A DNA stretch of 64,000 nucleotides, taken from Branchiostoma floridae (lineage: Eukaryota; Chordata; Leptocardii; Amphioxiformes; Branchiostomatidae). Numbering within the stretch: position 1 is the first letter of the stretch; the number at the start of each line of letters is the position of its first letter. The position numbers and the translations under genes are program-made. This document shows, one piece after another, positions 35,701-41,055 of this stretch. A model generated the notes under the pieces. It had not been told where the DNA came from. It ran no database searches and saw nothing but the letters and a program-made list of their open reading frames with translations. The stretch lies in NCBI RefSeq assembly GCF_000003815.2, contig NC_049994.1, positions 6,972,307 through 7,036,306 on the forward strand, given 5' to 3'.

Positions 35701-37257
35701 AGTTATCAACTTTATGCAGTGACACATTGTCCTTGTCTGTCGAAAAAGTAAAGAACAAAATTAATACGTTAATGTTTAAGGTGATGCTGCTTTCTGGGGG
35801 GGGGAGGGGGGGGGTCAAGAAAATATCCAATGGGCTATACAGCATCCCATGGGCTATTTGGAAATTACCTGCCTAGGGTACGACGAAATTCTTTGAATCC
35901 CGATAGATTTGCTTGGAGATAAACAGCAAAGGGTACGACAAATTGAAATCATTTGAATCACAAATAAAAGATAGTTTAAGAGACCAAATTGACAATTTAA
36001 TACAAGTAAATAGAGTTAGAGTATATACATCTTCCGTCGAATTATTTTTAACAACAAAACCTTTTGGTGTTTTATTTCAAAACTTCGTCTTTTCCAGAGT
36101 GTCTGTTACAACCGTGCAAATACTCAACGGATATTGTCAGGATCAGCTGCCGGTACTGGGATTCAGAAGANNNNNNNNNNNNNNNNNNNNNNNNNNNNNN
36201 NNNNNNNNNNNNNNNNNNNNNNNNNNNNNNNNNNNNNNNNNNNNNNNNNNNNNNNNNNNNNNNNNNNNNNNNNNNNNNNNNNNNNNNNNNNNNNNNNNNN
36301 NNNNNNNNNNNNNNNNNNNNNNNNNNNNNNNNNNNNNNNNNNNNNNNNNNNNNNNNNNNNNNNNNNNNNNNNNNNNNNNNNNNNNNNNNNNNNNNNNNNN
36401 NNNNNNNNNNNNNNNNNNNNNNNNNNNNNNNNNNNNNNNNNNNNNNNNNNNNNNNNNNNNNNNNNNNNNNNNNNNNNNNNNNNNNNNNNNNNNNNNNNNN
36501 NNNNATAAGCCCCCAACGACCCCCCCCCCCTTGATAAAAACCAGCCCCGTTTGCAAAGGAGTCTATATCTGCCTGTCGAAGAGGGGGGTGTCCCTCTGGG
36601 TCTGAGTACCTGGCTCTGTCGGGACTAAGGACTAGAGTAGTTAGCGTTGTATCCTTTGTTCAATCCAACACATACAGGACACACATACAGGACAGGTTGG
36701 TTTCCTAACCTCCATTAAACGACTTCATTCTTCTCTCTCTCTCTCTTGGTGTACCCTGACGCTCTTTCAAAGTAACTTTTTTTGTTGTTGTACAAAGCTC
36801 GGACTAAATTTGGGGAAGGGCGTACTACCGTTGGTTGCAAACACCGATAATGTAATACACCACTCTACATCATATTAAGTTAATGACTATGCTGCCTTCT
36901 CTGTATTTTGTCTGCACAAAACCGTTGAGCTACGATTTTACACAATTTGTTATATATGAAAAAAACAGTAATTACTAATAATTCTTGTATTTGAAAGATT
37001 AAATTCATAATAACTTTACGTTATATTCATAGAATGCATTGGAATATGTCTACCTTTCTATTACGCATCCGCTAACTTTGGCTGCTGTTGTTATCCAGGT
37101 CAGCCCGAAGACCGACCGGAAGGAAACAGTCTGCCTGTGTGACCACCTGACTCCTTTCGCAGCCGACATAGTTCGGGTTCCCACCCGTGACCCGTCCTAC
37201 TCACGATCTGAAGTGGTCCTGCATGACGACTCTATGGTCTGTCTTGATGATCAGTAA
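14629..37257 (+). CDS. Lectin/sushi/discoidin/EGF mosaic with GAIN-like region and GPS motif (PKD1-like ectodomain)
   Basis: Exons: 14629-14722, 16142-16348, 16598-16987, 17442-17608, 18192-18335, 18839-18983, 19713-19880, 20467-20637, 20944-21072, 21521-21643, 27787-27912, 28348-28470, 28926-29159, 29612-29682, 30136-30249, 30836-30973, 31483-31579, 32396-32556, 33024-33257, 33876-33989, 34652-34887, 35239-35372, 36098 into an N gap, and 37099-37257. All junction phases agree where visible. Domain order is signal peptide, sushi, CTLD, F5/8C, sushi, sushi, four EGF, Ser/Thr-rich linker, helical GAIN-like region, GPS. The motifs NPYIWD, then GKEIPV and GLSEAI, then CRYWD before the GPS resemble polycystin-1-like proteins more than adhesion GPCRs. 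The protein should be extracellular or cell-surface. It ends 30 codons after the GPS with no PLAT or membrane segment, so it is either a shed or secreted form or a truncated or mis-assembled 3' end. Whether 14629 or 11331 is the main first exon is open. Confidence 0.7.
15540..16075 (+). pseudogene. CR1-type LINE 3' relic
   Basis: The frame contains LRISSH, then [19 protein letters not shown] and LLRSPNQ. This matches the Cys/His tail of CR1-clade ORF2 proteins and resembles the 47.3-47.6 kb copy. It ends with 'gcaataaaaccttattatta', the 3' terminus seen at other CR1 copies here. Confidence 0.8.
16142..16348 (+). CDS. Sushi (CCP) domain exon 1
   Basis: A phase 1-1 exon with the CCP pattern: [29 protein letters not shown] and PPVC. 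It has four cysteines and the conserved Trp. Confidence 0.85.
16598..16987 (+). CDS. C-type lectin domain 2 (single exon)
   Basis: A phase 1-1 exon of 390 nt. It shows [26 protein letters not shown], an EPN motif (IAEPNGHY), WID where WND is usual, and a final TCQL. EPN normally goes with mannose-type binding, but the missing Asn of WND makes canonical calcium coordination doubtful. Confidence 0.88.
17313..17344 (+). repeat. Short tandem repeat (accttgg)n-like
   Basis: About four imperfect 7-bp units ahead of the discoidin exon. No function is visible. Confidence 0.6.
17442..18983 (+). CDS. F5/8 type C (discoidin) domain, three exons
   Basis: Exons 17442-17608, 18192-18335 and 18839-18983 join in phases 0 and 0, and the module as a whole is phase 1-1. 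Diagnostic segments are [39 protein letters not shown] and a C-terminal VRFVV...RAEVLGC. Such domains bind carbohydrate or phospholipid on cell surfaces. Confidence 0.88.
17996..18022 (+). repeat. Short (ctgtat)n microsatellite
   Basis: Four hexamer units within a discoidin intron. Confidence 0.7.
19713..19880 (+). CDS. Sushi (CCP) domain exon 2
   Basis: A phase 1-1 exon with [33 protein letters not shown] and PPTC. It is highly similar in layout to the 16142 and 55502 exons. Confidence 0.88.
20467..20637 (+). CDS. Sushi (CCP) domain exon 3
   Basis: A phase 1-1 exon with [32 protein letters not shown] and PTC. Confidence 0.88.
20944..21072 (+). CDS. Calcium-binding EGF domain exon 1
   Basis: A phase 1-1 exon beginning DIDEC, with [12 protein letters not shown] and a sixth Cys before the donor. 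The pattern matches EGF-CA. Confidence 0.85.
21443..21492 (+). mobile_element. CR1-type LINE 3' end fragment
   Basis: 'gcaattagccctcgggcaag' followed by 'cttgcaata' matches the 3' tail of the CR1 copies ending near 16075 and 47804. Only the tail is left. Confidence 0.55.
21521..21643 (+). CDS. Calcium-binding EGF domain exon 2
   Basis: A phase 1-1 exon: [23 protein letters not shown] and a final C. Confidence 0.85.
21789..21808 (+). repeat. Poly-C tract
   Basis: An uninterrupted run of about 18 C residues in an intron. It is prone to length error in assembly. Confidence 0.8.
22182..22988 (+). CDS. LINE ORF1 protein (L1-type RNA-binding)
   Basis: A 268-residue protein with a basic N-terminus ([10 protein letters not shown]), a predicted coiled coil around residues 35-100 (heptad-like Leu/Val), then [23 protein letters not shown], and a basic C-terminal domain. 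This order matches L1 ORF1p: coiled-coil trimerisation, an RRM-like segment, and a C-terminal domain for binding element RNA. Confidence 0.85.
   Translation: MVRTRSTKRNRRSGSGEGPNSSKKPCITTTASEIDMASTSVSDLKAIIEESIEAALSRQLQHVAKSAEVQAIRDELGQVLRRQDALEGRLDNLEKKVADMEKAPLPPRVGNSINLLEQYTRRNSLRIRGIPEVPGETGDRCIQDVVNFCRIKLGLELQPSSIDRAHRVGARKDNFSRFMLVKFVSWQDRNRIFRARAKLKGKKDDHGRPLLIVADLTKENHRIFTAALSAKKDNLIKDTWIDGNCRIMITLLDKNTKCIQSTDDLPSG
23096..23698 (+). CDS. Hydrophobic open frame between LINE ORF1 and ORF2
   Basis: A 200-codon frame whose TGA overlaps the ORF2 start as ATGA (23695-23698). The product is rich in Ile, Leu, Phe, Ser and Tyr, with about four hydrophobic segments (residues about 11-34, 63-105, 110-122, 128-152), and has no motif I recognise. 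The region is T-rich, which favours hydrophobic codons and lowers stop frequency. It may therefore be a non-coding spacer that happens to be open. Confidence 0.25.
   Translation: MELPIVGHRNFLLLSYSFCSKVLPIIITIVITATSDAIEFEIGQILSSVLCLRNDILSYDVHFISCILLILMTIFLCWIDSLILCVLYNLVYMIWYMISVLSVIGTRFQSFCLIITYYIVRNIHFTRCITLYLSSFLLIPLMICIDIYFDLLIDFDLSSCLWLTVPQVYFLCRSSSSNPIRCPDDFFRLSSPRRLFSQKL
23695..27510 (+). CDS. LINE ORF2: apurinic endonuclease and reverse transcriptase
   Basis: A 1,271-residue protein. The endonuclease shows YNCNGLG (11-17), QETH (40-43), GDFNT (144-148) and SDH (230-232). The reverse transcriptase shows [10 protein letters not shown] near 607, [13 protein letters not shown] and catalytic YADD near 709-712. 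The C-terminus carries [18 protein letters not shown], the Cys/His cluster of L1-clade proteins. Nicking by the endonuclease and target-primed reverse transcription is the established mechanism. No stop codon or frameshift is present. Confidence 0.93.
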   Translation: MTQVECQISSYNCNGLGDSYKRRGLFTWLKDKPCNIYCLQETHSTIRDDKVWQNEWGGQIFFSHGTSNQRGVAILVKNNTTAHVHQIKTDEHGRWIILDIEIDDLHFCLVNLYAPNDDSRTFFKELEIVIDTFEISYDNLIVVGDFNTVQNALMDRAGVKQRNYHPNALEAISELKGKFDLLDIWRFRNPNTTRYTWRRGLHASRLDYFLISFSLVNRVTKCCIADKFKSDHNLITLAFVTMEFPRGPGYWQFNQSLLQDKTFLQQTKQVMSEFFENNVGSANPQVVWDAAKCFFRGHCIKFSSWKKKQYLIKEKQLINEINILQTQIDNTTCPSPDQLDELACKQKLLESLYNERLNGILIRSKARWMELGERCTKYFINLVRRNYSRKNVQRLKRPSGEVIFNPQDILSDQVSFYSTLYSFEETPVPLTEANCDGFFPTNYSKRLSNDQQQACEGLINVDELKNAIFSFQSGKAPGLDGIPVDVYKELFDVFKGPMLQCFNYSFANGCLSDTQRQGLISLLLKKDNKGVDKDPTAITNWRPLTLLCCDTRILSKCIALRFKQVISDIIETDQTGFIKGRYIGDNIRRLLDTIEHYEDTGKPGLIFIADYKKAFDTLRWDFMFKCLDYFNFGPQLKTWVKVLYEKSISSVINNGYISNPFTLNRGVRQGCPLSPYLFVIAVEVLAIKIRSNHSIRGLNINGKCTKISQYADDSNFPFEPNLQTFYALLSDLERFSSISGLQLHAEKCKILRLGCLKFTNFCLPTHLPFQWVDGGVDVLGIHIPIDMDTLVNVNFEPRLERLDRLLRPWKGKTSSLYGKITLVNSLVVPQFTNLFQVLPSPNDLFFKIYERKVFSFIWEDGPERVARKVLYNLVENGGLKLINLRAFNLTMKASWVPKLFFHADWFTSFAIKVHPRLNLSLFPFMQLSSVQTLNYKGFLFEVLDAWYKFQHVEPATPADVRQQILWNNSNITVDNKSIFQTALFNRNIIFVNDLLDTDGNVMSYAEFCLVYPNSCEQFQYQQLISAIPKAWKTLLNIDHSKELVCLPRQYNHMWLRNIKINKLLYSFFLVHTNEVSIAHKVRLSWFYYFDRPIPWREVFTALSKCTIDPNARYFQYRLLYKFLPCNKVLKLWNLIESSTCSFCQSDEESYIHIFWECPHVISFWNNVQTWLKQEISLTLELNSFVVMFGDLSLSAPPLKNLIILLGKIFIFRSRRFKILNFQSFKTLTSVFQKTECLIASRRGKLEKHRGKWGTLCLLFRFFVVDIYLQFA
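27787..27912 (+). CDS. Calcium-binding EGF domain exon 3
   Basis: A phase 1-1 exon: [22 protein letters not shown] and a final C. It follows the LINE insertion by about 150 bp. Confidence 0.85.
28348..28470 (+). CDS. Calcium-binding EGF domain exon 4
   Basis: A phase 1-1 exon: [30 protein letters not shown]. This is a textbook EGF-CA. Confidence 0.88.
28572..28660. mobile_element. Truncated hAT-type MITE (TAGGGGTGGGTACCGG family)
   Basis: The left terminus matches the element at 5972 and is followed by 'acctggacctgattgtgaac' repeats also found in that family. No inverted right end was found. Confidence 0.55.
28926..29159 (+). CDS. Ser/Thr-rich linker exon
   Basis: A phase 1-1 exon of 78 residues dominated by Thr, Ser, Pro and Glu (VETT, TIETT, PLPTTT). 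It is probably an O-glycosylated stalk between the EGF array and the GAIN-like region. Confidence 0.7.
29612..30249 (+). CDS. Two linker exons before the GAIN-like region
   Basis: Exon 29612-29682 enters in phase 1 and leaves in phase 0 (ends TEPETT). Exon 30136-30249 is phase 0-0 ([11 protein letters not shown]). No domain is recognised. They switch the gene from phase-1 domain exons to phase-0 exons. Confidence 0.6.
29720..29955 (-). mobile_element. tRNA-derived SINE (minus strand)
   Basis: On the minus strand, GCGCAACGGCTAGAGCG (A-box-like, 29920-29936) and CTGAGTTCGATACTCG (B-box-like, about 29881-29896) are at tRNA spacing and are followed by a unique body. Confidence 0.6.
30751..30800 (+). 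mobile_element. CR1-type LINE 3' end fragment
   Basis: 'gcttgcaattaacctttgag' followed by 'gcaataaagg' matches the CR1 3' tail found at three other positions. Confidence 0.5.
30836..35372 (+). CDS. GAIN-like region exons
   Basis: Exons 30836-30973, 31483-31579, 32396-32556, 33024-33257, 33876-33989, 34652-34887 and 35239-35372. The first four are helical ([39 protein letters not shown]) and include a very basic/acidic segment ([19 protein letters not shown]). The rest are beta-rich, with [32 protein letters not shown] and [11 protein letters not shown]. The sequence resembles the region before the GPS in PKD1-like proteins, where the domain autoproteolyses at the GPS. Confidence 0.65.
33580..33760. 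mobile_element. Compact fold-back MITE
   Basis: Inverted arms of about 60 bp (33580-33640 and 33699-33760) contain 'gttacacaac', 'tttaattct' and 'aaacgtttcgacga', separated by about 58 bp. A transcript through it would form a long hairpin. It lies in a phase-0 intron of the GAIN-like region. Confidence 0.75.
35796..35815 (+). repeat. Poly-G tract
   Basis: Eight- and nine-base runs of G separated by one A, shortly before a sequence gap. Confidence 0.7.
36098..36170 (+). CDS. Pre-GPS exon, cut by N gap
   Basis: It enters in phase 1 after a strong acceptor and reads [10 protein letters not shown]...[10 protein letters not shown] before the gap. CRYWD is the first half of the Cys/Trp pattern that precedes a GPS. 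The remainder and the donor are inside 36171-36504. Confidence 0.65.
36171..36504. other. Assembly gap
   Basis: A run of N. It hides the end of the pre-GPS exon. Confidence 0.99.
37099..37257 (+). CDS. GPS motif and terminal exon
   Basis: A phase-0 exon with [12 protein letters not shown], the GPS consensus with cleavage expected between Leu and Thr of HLT. It continues for 30 more residues after FA and stops at TAA 37255-37257. The residues after the GPS are hydrophilic ([12 protein letters not shown]) and unlike the usual lead into a membrane segment. Confidence 0.8.
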   Translation, partial: VSPKTDRKETVCLCDHLTPFAADIVRVPTRDPSYSRSEVVLHDDSMVCLDDQ

Positions 37258-37263
37258 ATGTTA

Positions 37264-37510
37264 AGGTGCCCTCTCACTCCACTTCTGTCACGCTTGCGTC
37301 ACTGCGGGGTTCGAAAGATACTCAATGAATTTCAGAGATGATGGACGAATTTTCTTACTTTTTGGGTATAGTTTTGTCTTCTATGTCATACTTTTACGTA
37401 TTACGCAATATCTAAATTAGGAAAAAATCGGAGAAAATAACAAAACAGTGACGCAGTGAACAGACCCCGCAGTGAGGAAAGCTTGACGCAAGTGCAGAGA
37501 GATTGCACCT
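37264..37510. mobile_element. 247-bp TIR MITE, copy 1
   Basis: Ends AGGTGCCCTCTCAC and its imperfect inverse 'attgcacct', with inverted 'cttgcgtcactgcgggg' internally. It is the same family as 63630-63886 and begins six bases after the GPS gene's stop codon. Confidence 0.8.
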
Positions 37511-38352
37511 CAAGAAGGAGCACCGGCCCTCCTGGCCAATGGAGGTTGCCTCTGCCTGATAAAGTACTGTTTGTAGAGCATAAAAACGCTTTGCAGCACG
37601 AGTTTGCAGCACGACTTGGATTGTCAACGTTTCGCAAATCATTCGTATAATTGTAAAAAAGCTTGATTTTCACTAAGATAAGACATGCATGACCACACTT
37701 TGACTTAATACCATATTTTGACTTAATATCATATATCATATTAGTTGGATTTTATTATTATGCCACCGCAGGTAAATTATGGATGTAATACTCATCAGAC
37801 TGCAAAAATAGTGAGATAGGGTAAAAAAAAAACAAGATGGGTACAAAAACAAGATGGCTATATTCTAAAAACAAATGCTATAACAGCCATCAAGGCGTTC
37901 AATCCTGTATTCAAGATGTGCATTGGTGTGGTAAAAGTGACACTAGTGGTAGATTGGTATCACTTACAAAGATGGTAACTACACTCATGGCTACCACTCT
38001 TACTACTATCCAACAAATTTCACTTCTGCAAACGTTACTACAGTCATGGTTACCACCAGTAGTGACACTTCTTAAAGTACAATGATCCTTAGGCTACAAC
38101 ACAACATTTGGTATTTTTTTCGTCATGTTGACCATCTCCCAAAAAAGAAGAAAAAACATGTGTTTTTTCTGAAAATTTCCAGGCAAAAATTGTTGATCGC
38201 GCGGATGTCAAATCCGTGAAATTTACTTACTGTGGCCTTGTAATTAGAGAAACATCTAGATAACAATGATAGAAAGAGACATTTGGACTGTCAAGGCTAC
38301 TTTCACGTCTCCCCTGAATGACAGATCATACTCTAAAAACTGTTCTATGTAT
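37511..38352. other. Stretch without recognised features
   Basis: AT-rich DNA between the MITE and the second gap. No PLAT, transmembrane or other continuation exon of the upstream gene was recognised. Confidence 0.4.
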
Positions 38353-39168
38353 NNNNNNNNNNNNNNNNNNNNNNNNNNNNNNNNNNNNNNNNNNNNNNNN
38401 NNNNNNNNNNNNNNNNNNNNNNNNNNNNNNNNNNNNNNNNNNNNNNNNNNNNNNNNNNNNNNNNNNNNNNNNNNNNNNNNNNNNNNNNNNNNNNNNNNNN
38501 NNNNNNNNNNNNNNNNNNNNNNNNNNNNNNNNNNNNNNNNNNNNNNNNNNNNNNNNNNNNNNNNNNNNNNNNNNNNNNNNNNNNNNNNNNNNNNNNNNNN
38601 NNNNNNNNNNNNNNNNNNNNNNNNNNNNNNNNNNNNNNNNNNNNNNNNNNNNNNNNNNNNNNNNNNNNNNNNNNNNNNNNNNNNNNNNNNNNNNNNNNNN
38701 NNNNNNNNNNNNNNNNNNNNNNNNNNNNNNNNNNNNNNNNNNNNNNNNNNNNNNNNNNNNNNNNNNNNNNNNNNNNNNNNNNNNNNNNNNNNNNNNNNNN
38801 NNNNNNNNNNNNNNNNNNNNNNNNNNNNNNNNNNNNNNNNNNNNNNNNNNNNNNNNNNNNNNNNNNNNNNNNNNNNNNNNNNNNNNNNNNNNNNNNNNNN
38901 NNNNNNNNNNNNNNNNNNNNNNNNNNNNNNNNNNNNNNNNNNNNNNNNNNNNNNNNNNNNNNNNNNNNNNNNNNNNNNNNNNNNNNNNNNNNNNNNNNNN
39001 NNNNNNNNNNNNNNNNNNNNNNNNNNNNNNNNNNNNNNNNNNNNNNNNNNNNNNNNNNNNNNNNNNNNNNNNNNNNNNNNNNNNNNNNNNNNNNNNNNNN
39101 NNNNNNNNNNNNNNNNNNNNNNNNNNNNNNNNNNNNNNNNNNNNNNNNNNNNNNNNNNNNNNNNNNNN
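38353..39168. other. Assembly gap
   Basis: A run of N, 816 bp as represented. Confidence 0.99.
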
Positions 39169-39500
39169 TAGGTAGATTGTTGGGGCTGGCTCTGAAGGAT
39201 GCAAAGCACAATTATTTTAGGTGGCCTTGGTAACACATAGATAATGCATGAGGCTGTTCTATGTGGGGTTGAATTGAAGAGAAATACAGATGGACAGTTT
39301 TTAAAAACATAATGTTACCTCATATTTCATGTCTCCAAAAATTAATCATTCACGGTTATATCAGAAAATATGCAGGTATTATATGTGTTCATTTTCAAAA
39401 ATCATGAGTGTTCAAACAAATATTCCTTTCTCACGTTGCTTTTCTGAAACCAATCAAGCATATGATGTGAAACGACACACCCTCTTCTAGCAACCGCGTG

Positions 39501-39509
39501 TATATAAAT
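39501..39509 (+). promoter_or_regulatory. TATA-like box upstream of third signal-peptide exon
   Basis: TATATAAATG lies about 120 bp ahead of the ATG at 39623. The following 'gcatgagag' resembles 'catatgagag' upstream of the lectin gene at 11331. Confidence 0.4.
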
Positions 39510-39622
39510 GCGCATGAGAGCATTGTTGGTGAGTGAAAACAACATGTAAAGGAAAGATGGACGACCCACCGTAGAGGGGCACTGACAATTGTGCTCGGGA
39601 TATTATTGTACTGAGCACAAAC

Positions 39623-39749
39623 ATGCGGCTCAACATGGTTTGTCACCTTGGGGCTGTGTTCATATTTCTGACGCTGATAAAAGACGTATTTTCTGTCTCC
39701 GACGTCGGCCAATTATTAGATATTCCTGTTATCGACGGACAACTTGAAG
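39623..39749 (+). CDS. Signal-peptide exon, second mosaic gene
   Basis: MRLNMVCHLGAVFIFLTLIK followed by a polar stretch ending in phase 1. The start MRL and the core VFxFLTL match the exon at 11331. Confidence 0.7.
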
Positions 39750-40997
39750 GTAGGTTGCCGGCAATGTTAAGATATTCCTTCTTTTTCCTCAGTTAAGACT
39801 ACTTTTTTATCTATTAAGTCGCCAAGATAACGTGCAACTTTATTGCCTTTCGATTTACATAGTGTTACTTGCTATTATGTTCAGAAATAAACAGTAACGC
39901 TTGCAGAGGTGACGTATTTTCATATCTATTTATCTATCTTGTAATCAACAAAAATATACAGGACACAGAGATGATGCACTCTTGCAGATGATATCAAGCA
40001 TCACCTCTGAAAATAGAATTACAGCTGACAAGTACAATAAGAACAACAANNNNNNNNNNNNNNNNNNNNNNNNNNNNNNNNNNNNNNNNNNNNNNNNNNN
40101 NNNNNNNNNNNNNNNNNNNNNNNNNNNNNNNNNNNNNNNNNNNNNNNNNNNNNNNNNNNNNNNNNNNNNNNNNNNNNNNNNNNNNNNNNNNNNNNNNNNN
40201 NNNNNNNNNNNNNNNNNNNNNNNNNNNNNNNNNNNNNNNNNNNNNNNNNNNNNNNNNNNNNNNNNNNNNNNNNNNNNNNNNNNNNNNNNNNNNNNNNNNN
40301 NNNNNNNNNNNNNNNNNNNNNNNNNNNNNNNNNNNNNNNNNNNNNNNNNNNNNNNNNNNNNNNNNNNNNNNNNNNNNNNNNNNNNNNNNNNNNNNNNNNN
40401 NNNNNNNNNNNNNNNNNNNNNNNNNNNNNNNNNNNNNNNNNNNNNNNNNNNNNNNNNNNNNNNNNNNNNNNNNNNNNNNNNNNNNNNNNNNNNNNNNNNN
40501 NNNNNNNNNNNNNNNNNNNNNNNNNNNNNNNNNNNNNNNNNNNNNNNNNNNNNNNNNNNNNNNNNNNNNNNNNNNNNNNNNNNNNNNNNNNNNNNNNNNN
40601 NNNNNNNNNNNNNNNNNNNNNNNNNNNNNNNNNNNNNNNNNNNNNNNNNNNNNNNNNNNNNNNNNNNNNNNNNNNNNNNNNNNNNNNNNNNNNNNNNNNN
40701 NNNNNNNNNNNNNNNNNNNNNNNNNNNNNNNNNNNNNNNTGAAGCACAACTTTTCATCAATCGTTAGCACCTCCTGGAGATACGAAATGTGCTTAGAACC
40801 CATGGCAGGTTGGGGTTACTCTCACATTTTGAAAACAAAGTTTACTTCGGCAAAACTCTGACGGTCCAAACAGGGAACACACAGGAATGATATTCACAGC
40901 CCACGTGGAAACTTGACTGCAAATTATATCCCTGATCCTGTGAACTTTTACTCAGGCCTGGTACATTCGACTCCAGGGGGATTTCTTGCCAAACGCG

Positions 40998-41055
<58 letters not shown>

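Noticed and set aside
37456-37650. Small plus-strand frame after the GPS gene as a continuing exon
   Set aside because: It overlaps the right end of a MITE and shows no membrane segment, PLAT feature or suitable acceptor.
38266-40803. Very long frames spanning runs of N
   Set aside because: They are artefacts of unknown bases in the two assembly gaps.
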